64,000 nt of DNA from the NCBI RefSeq assembly GCF_050314555.1, contig NZ_JBNPNH010000005.1, positions 1 through 64,000 of the forward strand, given 5' to 3'. The notes below the pieces were generated by a model. That model ran no database searches, had not been told where the DNA came from, and was given only the letters and a program-made list of their open reading frames with translations. Source of the stretch: Spyradosoma sp004558035. GTDB taxonomy: Bacteria > Verrucomicrobiota > Verrucomicrobiia > Opitutales > UBA953. Shown here in pieces: positions 1 through 8,415 of this stretch (position 1 is its first letter; each line of letters opens with the position of its first letter). A program made the position numbers and the translations under genes.

Positions 1-315
1 ACGGTAGTTGTAATAGACGAGGTCGAGTTCGGAATCGTAGAACTCCGAGGACCATTGGAACGGGTTCGCGGGAACGGCAGTTCCTTCGGGCGTTCCCGCG
101 GAGACCGTGCCGAAGGGCGCGTAGTCGTAGGTCGCGGCGGTGTTCCCGTAGAAATCCACCAGTTCGCAGACGTTTTTCGTCAGATCGACCGTCGGGAAAT
201 AGAGGTTTTCGCCGAGGACGTTGATCGCGAGCGGGCGCGTCGCCGCATTTTTGAAGCGCACGGAACGATTCAAGCGACTACGCTCTATATTCTGAAAATT
301 AGTTTTGACGCGCAT
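1..315 (-). CDS. Orphan Rhs core tip, 3' end beyond window
   Basis: Read leftwards from an ATG at 315, this frame is open to the window edge. It encodes the last part of an Rhs core (NVLGENLYFPTVDLTKNV, TYDYAPFG, NPFQWSSEFYD, YYNYR), closely matching the core of the larger rhs gene (window 3816-4058). The copy carries a 210-bp in-frame deletion: sequence equivalent to 4059-4268 is missing, exactly between two GCGTCGC repeats. Homology fades above about 270. The purine run GAAGAGA sits upstream of the ATG. This is the layout of a displaced rhs tip left behind by C-terminal toxin exchange; the toxin part would lie left of the window. Whether it is translated is unknown. Confidence 0.7.
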   Translation of the reverse strand, partial: MRVKTNFQNIERSRLNRSVRFKNAATRPLAINVLGENLYFPTVDLTKNVCELVDFYGNTAATYDYAPFGTVSAGTPEGTAVPANPFQWSSEFYDSELDLVYYNYR

Positions 316-360
316 TAATATTCAATCTCTTCGGCTTTTTCGAAAATATTTTAATCCGTC

Positions 361-1107
361 TTAATTTTTCAAATAAGAATCAATGACTGTTTCCGCGAGA
401 TTTCTAACATGCGGACAGGAATCTTTTTTCAAGAAACCAAGATTCTCTTCTATATCACGCAAAATGTATCCTGGATAACAAACGCGCCCCGGATCAATAT
501 AACGCGAAATCCCTTGAAGCAAAGCGATTTTTAATTCGCAACGATCCGATTCTTTCATGTTTTTTATGAAAGCGTAATCCCTCTCAGTTATCTTCGACGC
601 AAAGAAAAACTCTAACTTTCTCGGATCTATTGCAGGATTTTCTATTTCTTTTTGGTAGTCTTTATTTGAACTAAGCTCAATCTCTTCTTCTACGAGATCA
701 AATATTCTTGCCAGCAAAGAATAAAGGCGCTCTTGTCGATATGAGGAAAACATCTCCGGAACTAAAAACGGAAAAAACGACCAACGAGACCCAAGTCCTA
801 AAATAAGCGTCGCGGTAATTCTCGGCCTATTTTCGTAAAAATTTCCATTTCCGTAATTAAAATCAATAAACATCTCGCCAACAAAGGAAAAGTTTTCGAT
901 CTCTTGATTCTCGGCCTCGATAAGGGAGTTCACCTTTTCAATCACCGCTGATTTTTCAAAAAAAAGATTTGTCTTCCCATCAATACGTTTTATCGGAAAC
1001 TCAAGAGTGTCGATAACCACACTTTGCCGCTCCGAAAAGAGCAGCGCAACTTCAAATCCGCAGTAAAAGCAAACAACACAAAAAATTAAAATTTTAAAGA
1101 CTTTCAT
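361..1107 (-). CDS. Membrane-anchored protein of unknown function, candidate Rhs immunity protein
   Basis: About 248 aa. A longer frame opens at 1125, but a perfect AAGGAG lies 5 nt before the ATG at 1107, inside those first codons, so 1107 is the better start. The N-terminus (MKVFKILIFCVVCFYCGF) is one hydrophobic segment, either membrane anchor or uncleaved signal, followed by a soluble domain with no motif I recognise. The gene is AT-rich, unlike the flanking chromosome. It lies between other unknown membrane-associated genes and the orphan rhs tip, a position typical of immunity genes in Rhs arrays. The role is inferred from position only. Confidence 0.6.
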   Translation of the reverse strand: MKVFKILIFCVVCFYCGFEVALLFSERQSVVIDTLEFPIKRIDGKTNLFFEKSAVIEKVNSLIEAENQEIENFSFVGEMFIDFNYGNGNFYENRPRITATLILGLGSRWSFFPFLVPEMFSSYRQERLYSLLARIFDLVEEEIELSSNKDYQKEIENPAIDPRKLEFFFASKITERDYAFIKNMKESDRCELKIALLQGISRYIDPGRVCYPGYILRDIEENLGFLKKDSCPHVRNLAETVIDSYLKN

Positions 1108-1128
1108 AATTTCTCCTTTTTTCAAAAT

Positions 1129-1393
1129 TTAATCCCATCGATCAAGTTTCCTGCAATATCCTCCTTTAGCGACGGAGAATTTCACGGAAGAGGTCAAAAG
1201 AAGAATTCCGGGAAGCAACCATACGAGAAAAAAGACGCCAAACCTACCACATTCCCAAAAGATCGGGATTCGCCGGATATCGCGACAACCCAACAAAATA
1301 CGGTTCCACAAAAGAAAAAATCAGCAGAAGGTGCAGGAGTGCGCTTCTCCGAAAATCCGCGCGGAACGTCAGCTCTAAAATTTCTTCGCTCAT
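1129..1393 (-). pseudogene. Broken small membrane-protein ORF between immunity-like genes
   Basis: An ATG at 1393 opens a 49-codon frame (MSEEILELTFRADFRRS) containing a hydrophobic stretch and ending in TAG at 1244. A different frame, listed from a TTG at 1311, continues to 1129 with a second hydrophobic stretch (FGVFFLVWLLPGILLL). Joining them with one frameshift near 1250 would give a two-helix protein of roughly 90 aa. No good ribosome binding site is visible. It may be a decayed gene or chance frames in AT-rich DNA. Apart from this, 1108-1420 shows nothing recognisable. Confidence 0.3.
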
Positions 1394-1420
1394 AATCAAA
1401 TCGGCATGTATGCCCGTCTT

Positions 1421-2188
1421 CTATTTCTTAAAAAGGTTGAAAAAATAATATATAAAGCAGACTCCGGCAACCAAAGACAAGCCCAAAATCAAAAAGAAAT
1501 GAAAAGAATACTCTCGAAAGGAAAAAAGAATGATGAGCGCTCCCACGCTCAAAATCGAAAAAGAAAGAAGATATGCGGCCTCAGAAATATTAGTTAAGAG
1601 CTTCTGATCCGAATCTCCTAAGTTTTGGAGATGATTCTTTACGCTCGGAGGCGGATATTCAGGAAATTCGTTATTTGAAGACTCCGTCGAAATTCTATGA
1701 AGAGCCCCCCTCCTTTTTATTTTCGTCAATAAAAAAACTACGCCCCAAAAAATCCCCGTATAGCAGAAAACAAGAGAAGACGATTTTATGAGGGAGGTCC
1801 GCAAAGAATTTTCAAAAAATTTTTCAGCCGGAAGCATTTTCCCCAAAATATCCTTCTCCACCTCCTCTTTTCTTATAGGCACTCGGACATATTCCGAAAA
1901 CAAAAACTTATAAAACTCTTCCTGATTATAGACGCCATCTCCTATTTTGGAATAATAAAGGCTGTTCGAGGATTCATCATAGAAAATATTTTGGATTTTA
2001 CCTGCATGAGAAAGACTATATTCATCGTTTTCGCATGAATTCAAATATGTCTCCAAATCAAAATAGTATCTGTCGAGACGGAAATGCACGTTCGGCAAAC
2101 AAAGAATCAAAAACAATCCAAGAAGAAACAATGACGAAATCTTCAAATCAAAGACATTCTTCCTAAAAAATGAAGCAAGTTTACTCAT
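1421..2188 (-). CDS. Multi-pass membrane protein of unknown function in Rhs cargo
   Basis: 255 aa. Hydrophobic segments lie near residues 17-30 (SLFLLGLFLILCLP), about 135-155 (VFCYTGIFWGVVFLL) and two close together at the C-terminus (LLSFSILSVGALIILF, FFLILGLSLVAGVCFIYYFF), so about four helices are predicted. No family recognised. It starts 12 nt after the stop of the preceding gene on the same strand, so the two are probably co-transcribed. AT-rich composition and position behind an Rhs toxin suggest a second immunity or accessory protein. That is inference. Confidence 0.6.
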   Translation of the reverse strand: MSKLASFFRKNVFDLKISSLFLLGLFLILCLPNVHFRLDRYYFDLETYLNSCENDEYSLSHAGKIQNIFYDESSNSLYYSKIGDGVYNQEEFYKFLFSEYVRVPIRKEEVEKDILGKMLPAEKFFENSLRTSLIKSSSLVFCYTGIFWGVVFLLTKIKRRGALHRISTESSNNEFPEYPPPSVKNHLQNLGDSDQKLLTNISEAAYLLSFSILSVGALIILFSFREYSFHFFLILGLSLVAGVCFIYYFFNLFKK

Positions 2189-2200
2189 GTCGAAAAATCT

Positions 2201-3214
2201 TTAAAGAAAAATCGGAACGACAAAAATCTTCAGCAGGCCCCGAAAATCTTTTCCTTTCATCAGGGAGTCTCCGGTCAACAAATTCTCCTCAGACTGCGCT
2301 TGAGGATCAAGGATTCTTAGCTCAAGCCGAGCGATGTGCTCCTCTGGAATTCTTTTGCTGAGCAATGAGAGAAATTCTTTCTTGCTGAAGCGAACACATG
2401 ACAGCCTCCAACGCTTTGTCGGCGCATCTTGCGCCAGTCCGACTGCGAGTTCCTTTGTCGCCAAATAGAATTCATCGCTCTTTCCAATCGCCTCTCTGAA
2501 CGAAAGGAGGTCGATCTGTGAAGAATAAAGCTCTTGACCTTCTTTTGCGAAGAAGGCGATTTCAGCGTCAATGGAAGATTTCGAGGGAGCGTCCCGATTT
2601 TCTAGAATCAAAACAAGGCATCCTTTTGCATCTGAACAGAAAGAGGCCTCCCCCTTGTTAGCGTCAAGAAATTCCATTTCGGAAAAAATGGAACGCAAAG
2701 ACTCTAATCGATTTCTGACAGGAAGAAGTTCCGTCTCCAATCGCGCCAATGCTTCTCTATCCATATGATAAAGGAATCCTAATTTCATATCGGCAGTAAA
2801 TTCAAAATCTCGCTTGTGATAAGGTATTGTTGCCGGAATATAAAATGAAGGATTATAGAAATAATCGTAGCTAATCATGTCGCTTTCGCCGAAATAAAAA
2901 GATCGTCTCTTGACGGACAGCTTTTCCAAATTCGGCAAAATCTTGAGAGCTTCTTCATTTCGCAAAAAGGTTCCAAAATTAAAAATTTTCTCCCTCCATG
3001 TGAGTTCAGCATGGTTCGGTATCTCGTACAACACCACGGGCGTTCCCTCCGGAAGATACTGAGTGCGAAGAATTCGAGAAGAAACAATGTATTGGTACAC
3101 CTCGTTAAGCCTGTCGAAAAATACGGAAAGGATTTCCAAGAAGAAAATTCCTCCTACGACAAACAATACTGTATTAATCGCGCGTTTTTTGCGAACAGGT
3201 TTCATACAATTCAT
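2201..3214 (-). CDS. Putative immunity protein directly behind the Rhs toxin
   Basis: 337 aa with an N-terminal positively charged stretch and one membrane segment (INTVLFVVGGIFFLEILSVFF region), then a large soluble domain with no motif I recognise. The start at 3214 lies inside the 3' end of the rhs gene (41-nt overlap). A G-run lies 9 nt upstream of this ATG; a second ATG follows three codons later. Overlap with the toxin end is the standard position of a cognate immunity gene. A membrane-tethered immunity protein would suit neutralisation at the envelope, but nothing in the sequence proves the pairing. Confidence 0.65.
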   Translation of the reverse strand: MNCMKPVRKKRAINTVLFVVGGIFFLEILSVFFDRLNEVYQYIVSSRILRTQYLPEGTPVVLYEIPNHAELTWREKIFNFGTFLRNEEALKILPNLEKLSVKRRSFYFGESDMISYDYFYNPSFYIPATIPYHKRDFEFTADMKLGFLYHMDREALARLETELLPVRNRLESLRSIFSEMEFLDANKGEASFCSDAKGCLVLILENRDAPSKSSIDAEIAFFAKEGQELYSSQIDLLSFREAIGKSDEFYLATKELAVGLAQDAPTKRWRLSCVRFSKKEFLSLLSKRIPEEHIARLELRILDPQAQSEENLLTGDSLMKGKDFRGLLKIFVVPIFL

Positions 3215-5489
3215 CGAAATAATCCCCCCAAGTCCCGTTTTCCACCTCCGAGGAACAAGTACTGAAAAGACTTATGGAAGCGAGAACACTAGATCTTACT
3301 CTCTCTCTTCGTTCATCTTTATTTAAATTAGAAACCCCGGGATAAGAATGTTTGGTATACGCCTCTATTTCTCGGCAAATGCTCTTTTTGCACGGATTTT
3401 CCTCCTCTCTGTCAAAACAATTTTGCACCGTGTGGAGCATTTCATGGGCTACGATTGCATTGATTTTTTCTTGAAATATCCAAGTATCTTTAAAATTATT
3501 TTTACAGATTTTTATAACGCCTTTAGTGACGCCAGAGAACAGCGAAGTATTTTGAAAAAAGGCTTCCGCCTTTCCTTGACAACACCCACAAGATATTTCA
3601 GGAGGAAAACACGTCCACGTCTTATCTAGAATTTTTTTATATTTCAGATAAGCCTCTGTGTTTTTTGCTTTATTCACCATGCCATCACAATCAAAATTTC
3701 CCAAATAATCTGATTTCTTCGTGACAAAATTCCCCAGGAACGCATACAGATTCACTCCTCCCTGTTCCTCGATTGGGTCGCGGGAGAGGAAGCGGCCGTC
3801 GGCGGGCGAGTAGTGGCGGTAGTTGTAATAGACGAGACCCAACTCATCGTCGTAAACTTCCGAAGACCATTGGAACGGGTTGTCGGGAGCGGCGGAGCCG
3901 GAAGGCGTTCCCGCGGAGACCGCGCCGAAGGGCGCGTAATCGTAGGTCGCCGCCACGTCCCCGTAGAAATCGACCAGCTCGCAGACGTTCTTCGTCAGAT
4001 CGACGGTCGGGAAATAGAGGTTGTCGCCGAGGACGTTGATCGCGAGCGGGCGCGTCGCGGTCGGTTCTTCGGGATCCCAGAAGATCACGCGTTTCAGCGC
4101 AAAACTTTCCGTTCCCTCGGCGTCCGTCGAAACGTCGAACGCGGCGATCTGCAGATAGCCGTCGTAAACATAGCGCTCGTGCAGCGTGAGCGTTCCCGCG
4201 ACGGTCACTTTCTTCTCGAAGCGGCGTCCCTGCGAATCGTAGGCGCACTCGACGACGGCCTGCGTCGCCGCGTTTTCGAAGCGGATCGGACGGTTCTCGC
4301 CGTTGTAGGTGATTTGCCACGTTCCCGTGGAGGTGCGGATCAGCGTCGCGTTCCCGTCCAAGTCGTAGGTCGGAGAGAAATTTTCTTCGGAGGGGTTTTC
4401 AACAAGCGACTGGAAAGTCGCTTCCCCGGAAGAGGCGATTCCCGAATACTGGTTGAGGGAATTCGTCACGTAGGAGAGCGACGCGTCTTTTTCGGTCGCC
4501 GTGCTGCGGTTGCCGATGTAGTCGAACGCGTAGGCGTACGCGTCGGAACCGAGCGTCGCCGAAGTCAGCTCCGAGCGCGCGTTGTAGCCGAAGGCGTCCG
4601 AGCGCGCGGCGGCGCTCCCGCGCGTCTGCGTCCGCGCGGAAACGCGCCCGAGCGCGTCGTGGCTGTAAGTGCGTTTCGCGATGAGCGAAGCATCGCTTTT
4701 TTCGTAGGCGATTTCAACCGGCAAATCCCGATCCGCCGCGTAGGCGACGCGCTTCGTCATCACGTAGCCGCCCATCACCGCGATTTCCGAGAGCAGATCC
4801 GTTCCCGCGAGCCGACCGTACGCGAACTCCACGTTCCCGTAGGCGCAGCCCGAGAGGCGCCCCGTCGCCGCGTCCCAGCTCCGCGCGAAGAGCGCGAAGG
4901 GCTCGCCCCCGCGCGTCGCCGTGAGCGAGATTTCCCGCCCGTACGCGTCGAGCCCGCGCGCCAGCGACGCGTTCAACGCGGCGTCGCTCTCCGAAACGAG
5001 CGAGCCGTACGCGTCGTACGCGAAGGTCTTCGTGCCCGCGGCGTCCGTCACGGAGGCGAGGCGCCCGAGCGCGTCGTAGGCCTGGGAAACGCCCGCCGTG
5101 CCGTCGGAATACGTCGTCGAGACGAGTCGGTTCCACGCGTCGTAGGCGCAGGCGGTCGAGACGCCGCGCGACCACGCGCGCGAGGCGAGCAGCCCCGTCG
5201 CCGTGTAAACATAATTCACCGACGCGCCGGCGGCGTCCGTCTTCGAAAGCAGCGCGCCCGTCGCCGCGTCGTAAGTCCACGTCGTGAGGTCGCCCGCGTC
5301 GTCGTCGAGAGCGCCCGGGGATTCCGGCGCGCCCGCGAGCGCGCGGAAGGTGCGCATTTGCGTCTTCTGCCCGAACGCGTCGTAGGCGAACTTCACCGGA
5401 TACGCGGCGTTCCCGTATTCGGCGAGAACGTTCCCGCGCGCGTCGTAGGCGGGAACGTTCAGGGATGATTTTTCGGGTTCGTGGAGCAT
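3174..5489 (-). CDS. Rhs/YD-repeat protein with metallopeptidase-like C-terminal toxin domain
   Basis: 771 aa. Residues about 1-540 are YD/Rhs repeats (YDAFGQK, YDALGRL, YDAYGSL). The Rhs-associated core end, with DPIEEQGGVNLYAF, reaches about residue 599. Residues 600-771 are a Cys-rich unrelated tail with HEMLH at 682-686 and CREIEAY about 20 residues later, the HExxH-plus-Glu pattern of zinc metallopeptidases. DNA composition drops from GC-rich to AT-rich at about 3700-3750, exactly where the tail begins, marking a swapped toxin cassette. There is no signal peptide, PAAR domain or other N-terminal delivery region: the ORF starts abruptly in repeats, so it may be 5'-truncated. The metallopeptidase activity is inferred from the motif alone. 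Confidence 0.85.
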   Translation of the reverse strand: MLHEPEKSSLNVPAYDARGNVLAEYGNAAYPVKFAYDAFGQKTQMRTFRALAGAPESPGALDDDAGDLTTWTYDAATGALLSKTDAAGASVNYVYTATGLLASRAWSRGVSTACAYDAWNRLVSTTYSDGTAGVSQAYDALGRLASVTDAAGTKTFAYDAYGSLVSESDAALNASLARGLDAYGREISLTATRGGEPFALFARSWDAATGRLSGCAYGNVEFAYGRLAGTDLLSEIAVMGGYVMTKRVAYAADRDLPVEIAYEKSDASLIAKRTYSHDALGRVSARTQTRGSAAARSDAFGYNARSELTSATLGSDAYAYAFDYIGNRSTATEKDASLSYVTNSLNQYSGIASSGEATFQSLVENPSEENFSPTYDLDGNATLIRTSTGTWQITYNGENRPIRFENAATQAVVECAYDSQGRRFEKKVTVAGTLTLHERYVYDGYLQIAAFDVSTDAEGTESFALKRVIFWDPEEPTATRPLAINVLGDNLYFPTVDLTKNVCELVDFYGDVAATYDYAPFGAVSAGTPSGSAAPDNPFQWSSEVYDDELGLVYYNYRHYSPADGRFLSRDPIEEQGGVNLYAFLGNFVTKKSDYLGNFDCDGMVNKAKNTEAYLKYKKILDKTWTCFPPEISCGCCQGKAEAFFQNTSLFSGVTKGVIKICKNNFKDTWIFQEKINAIVAHEMLHTVQNCFDREEENPCKKSICREIEAYTKHSYPGVSNLNKDERRERVRSSVLASISLFSTCSSEVENGTWGDYFDELYETCSQKTRD

Positions 5490-5674
5490 GACCGGCGCAC
5501 AGATTACACTTTTTCCGAAAACGAATTGTGTCGCAATTGTGACGTTTTCCCTGCAGCCCGCTTAAACAAAGGGCTGAAAATTTTCAAAAAAATTTTTTCG
5601 GGCGAAAAAACGGGGCGTTTTCCGCGAAATCCGCCCGAAGCGCGTCCCGAAAAACCGCCCGAAAAGGCGCGCGC

Positions 5675-7618
5675 TCACGCGTCGGATTCGAGCTCGAGCG
5701 AGAGCGCTTCCCAAGATTCGTAGGCGGCGGCGATCTCGCGCTTCACGGCGTCGTAGCGCGCCATGTCGGACTTCACCGCCTCGCCGTCGCGCGAGAAGAA
5801 GTCCGGCGCCGTCATCTTTTCCTCGAACGCGGCCTGCTCGGCTTCGAGCGCGGCGATGCGCTCCTCCGTCTCGCGGATCTTTTTGCGGACGGGCGCGAGG
5901 CGCTTCGCGCGTTCCGCCGTGGCGCGGCGGCGTTCCCGCGGGTCGTCCGCCGAAGGCTTTTTCGCGGAGGCGGAAGCGGCGGCGGAGAATCTTTCGCGTT
6001 CCCGCGCGCGCTCGTCCGCGGTCGCCGCGAGGTAGTCGCTGACGTTCCCGAGAAAGACGCGCAGGCCGTGATTCTTCACCTCGACGACCTTCGTCACGAG
6101 CGGGTCGAGAAAATCGCGGTCGTGCGAGACGACGACGAACGTTCCCGCGTACTGCCGCAGCGCCTGCGCAAGCACGCTTTTCGAGCGCATGTCGAGGTGG
6201 TTCGTCGGCTCGTCGAGGACGAGGAAATTGAACGGGCGCAGCAGCATCCGCGCGAGCGCGAGCCGGTTGCGCTCGCCGCCGGAGAGCACGCCGACGGGCT
6301 TGAACACGTCTTCGCCGCGGAAGAGAAACGCGCCGAGGAGCGTGCGCAGGCGCGTCGTGCCGAGCCCGGCGGCGACGTCGTTCACGGTCGTGAGCACGTC
6401 GAGGTTCGGGTCGAGCTCCTTCGCCTGGTGCTGCGCGAAATAGGACACGGCGACGTTGAGCCCCTCGGCGCGCGTTCCCGCGCTCGGCGGCTCGACGCCC
6501 GCGAGCAGGCGGATCAGCGTGGACTTGCCCGCGCCGTTCACGCCGACGACGGCGATGCGGTCGCCGCGCTCGATCCTGAAATTCACGCCGCGCAGCACGC
6601 GCACGTCGCCGTAGTCCTTGCGGACGTCCTTCAGCTCGAGCACGACCTGCCCGCTCTGCGGCGCGGGCGGGAACGCGAACGCGATCTGCGACTCGTCCTC
6701 CTCCTCGAACTCGACGCGCTCGATCTTTTCGAGCTGGCGGATGCGCGACTGCACCTGCGCCGCCTTGGTCGCCTTCGCGCGGAAGCGCTCGATGAACTCC
6801 TCCGTCTTCGCGATTTCGCGCGCCTGGTTCCGCGCGGCGCGGCGGAGCGCCTCGCGGCGTTCCCGCGACGTCTTTTCGAAATAGGAATAATCGCCGTTGT
6901 AGATTTCGAGCCGCCCGGCGGAGAGCGCGAAGATCTTCCCGCAGACCGAATCGAGGAACGCGCGGTCGTGCGAGACGAGCATCACCGCGCCCGCGTAGCG
7001 CGAGAGCCAGCCCTCGAGCCAGTCCTGCGACTCGATGTCGAGGTGGTTCGTCGGCTCGTCGAGCAGCAGCAGCGTCGGCTCGCGCAGGAGCAGCTTCGCG
7101 AGCGCGATGCGCATCTGCCAGCCTCCGGAAAACTCGCCCGTGTCGCGCTCCATGTCGCTCTGCGCGAAGCCGAGCCCGTGCAGAATCGTCTCGACGCGGG
7201 AACGCAGGCGCGCGGAGTCGGCGTCTTCGAGGCGGCGCTCCATGTCGGCGATGAGCCCGAGCGCGTCGCGGTAGGCGTCGGAATCCGGCGGGAGCGTCTG
7301 CAGCTCGGCGTCGGCGGCGGCGAGCTTCGCGCGCAGGGAGACGATGTCCTCGAAGGCGCTTTCGACCTCGGCGACGAGCGTCTTTCCGTGCGTCTCCAGC
7401 CCGTCCTGCGGGAGATAGCCGACGGTGGCGTTCTTCGCGGCGGCGAGCGTTCCCGCGTCGTAGTCCTGCACGCCGGCGAGAATCTTGAGCAGCGTGGACT
7501 TGCCCGCGCCGTTGGAGCCGACGAGGCCGATGCGCTCCCGTGCGCCGATGCTCGCGGAAACGCCGTCGAAGAGCACCCGCGGGCCGTAGCGCAGCCGAAT
7601 GTCGCTCAGCGAAAACAC
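5675..7618 (-). CDS. ABC-F family ATPase (Uup/YdiF type)
   Basis: 647 aa, GTG start at 7618. Two ABC ATPase domains with no membrane segments. Domain 1 has Walker A GSNGAGKST (about 35-43), signature FSGGW and Walker B LLLLDEPTNHLD. Domain 2 has GVNGAGKST, LSGGER and LVLDEPTNHLD. A charged linker joins them, and an Ala/Arg/Glu-rich C-terminal coiled coil resembles the Uup/YdiF tail. ABC-F proteins act on ribosomes in the cytoplasm. It begins 13 nt after the ExbB/TolQ-like gene on the same strand, so the two are probably one operon. The exact subfamily is uncertain. Confidence 0.92.
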   Translation of the reverse strand: MFSLSDIRLRYGPRVLFDGVSASIGARERIGLVGSNGAGKSTLLKILAGVQDYDAGTLAAAKNATVGYLPQDGLETHGKTLVAEVESAFEDIVSLRAKLAAADAELQTLPPDSDAYRDALGLIADMERRLEDADSARLRSRVETILHGLGFAQSDMERDTGEFSGGWQMRIALAKLLLREPTLLLLDEPTNHLDIESQDWLEGWLSRYAGAVMLVSHDRAFLDSVCGKIFALSAGRLEIYNGDYSYFEKTSRERREALRRAARNQAREIAKTEEFIERFRAKATKAAQVQSRIRQLEKIERVEFEEEDESQIAFAFPPAPQSGQVVLELKDVRKDYGDVRVLRGVNFRIERGDRIAVVGVNGAGKSTLIRLLAGVEPPSAGTRAEGLNVAVSYFAQHQAKELDPNLDVLTTVNDVAAGLGTTRLRTLLGAFLFRGEDVFKPVGVLSGGERNRLALARMLLRPFNFLVLDEPTNHLDMRSKSVLAQALRQYAGTFVVVSHDRDFLDPLVTKVVEVKNHGLRVFLGNVSDYLAATADERARERERFSAAASASAKKPSADDPRERRRATAERAKRLAPVRKKIRETEERIAALEAEQAAFEEKMTAPDFFSRDGEAVKSDMARYDAVKREIAAAYESWEALSLELESDA

Positions 7619-7631
7619 GACGCGCCGGAGC

Positions 7632-8312
7632 TCATTTCGCGGCGGGCTCGTCGGCGCCCGCGGCCGCGTCCGGCTCGTTCAGCTCATAGACGATGAAGTT
7701 GATGAGGCTGATTCCGGTCTTTTCGAAATCCGTCGTGACGGCGCGGATGCGCCCGGCGATCAGGTGATGCCCGAGCTGAAAGACGACCGCGAGCACGAGC
7801 CCGAAGCCCGTCGCCGCGAGCGCGCTCGCGATGTCGCCGGCGAAAAGGTCGGCGGAGGCGTAATGGCCCGCGGAGCGCATGTTCAGAAACGCGCGCAGCA
7901 GCCCGAAGACCGTTCCCGCGAGGCCGACGAGCGGCGCGATCTTCGCGAGCGCGCAGACCGTTCCCGCGCGGCGCTCGAGCGCGGGCAGCTCCGCGACGGC
8001 GGCTTCCTCCGCGGCGATGCGCATGCCGGCTTCGCCGCGGTCGCGCCGCACGAGAATCGCCTTCACGATGCGCGCGACGGGCCCCGGCGCCTCTTCGCAG
8101 ACGGTCAGCGCCTCGTTGTAGTGCCCGCTGCGCAGATTGTTGCGGATGCCTTCGAGAAAATCCTGCGCGCGGATCTGCTTGCTGTGCAGGTAGTAGATGC
8201 GCTCGATCATGATCGCGACGCCGAAGACGCCGACGAGCGCCAGCGCCCAGACGAACGGGCCGCCGTCGCTCAGGAGAAAAAAGCGGGAAACTTGAGATGG
8301 GTCGCTGTTCAT
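7632..8312 (-). CDS. MotA/TolQ/ExbB-type proton channel subunit
   Basis: 226 aa from the ATG at 8312; an upstream extension of the frame is discarded because it runs into the divergent gene and has atypical Ser/Pro-rich sequence. It has one N-terminal helix (FVWALALVGVFGVAIMIERIYYL) and the two-helix channel core with the family pattern LAKIAPLVGLAGTVFGL and ALAATGFGLVLAV. These subunits form inner-membrane stators that couple proton flow to TonB/Tol-type work. No ExbD/TolR partner is adjacent. The divergent TPR protein hints at an envelope role. The choice between ExbB and TolQ cannot be made from this sequence. Confidence 0.88.
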   Translation of the reverse strand: MNSDPSQVSRFFLLSDGGPFVWALALVGVFGVAIMIERIYYLHSKQIRAQDFLEGIRNNLRSGHYNEALTVCEEAPGPVARIVKAILVRRDRGEAGMRIAAEEAAVAELPALERRAGTVCALAKIAPLVGLAGTVFGLLRAFLNMRSAGHYASADLFAGDIASALAATGFGLVLAVVFQLGHHLIAGRIRAVTTDFEKTGISLINFIVYELNEPDAAAGADEPAAK

Positions 8313-8415
8313 TGTTGCGCGGCATTCTACGGCGAAACCGCCGCCGCGGAAAGCGGATTTTTCGCGGGCGCGATTCTCAATTGCCGCGGGAGCGCGGGAG
8401 ACGCATAATGCCGCA

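Noticed and set aside
3813..5468. Long plus-strand open frame of 551 aa opposite the rhs gene
   Set aside because: It is the antisense shadow of GC-rich Rhs repeats: Arg/Val/Glu-rich with no motif. The minus-strand frame has clear YD repeats.
5490..5674. N-terminal part of the rhs gene or its promoter upstream of 5489
   Set aside because: The 185 bp contain stops in the rhs frame and only AT tracts; no convincing promoter or missing 5' rhs sequence is visible.
6068..7696. Plus-strand 542-aa frame opposite the ABC-F gene
   Set aside because: Arg/Leu/Asp-rich antisense frame without domain; the minus strand encodes intact Walker motifs.
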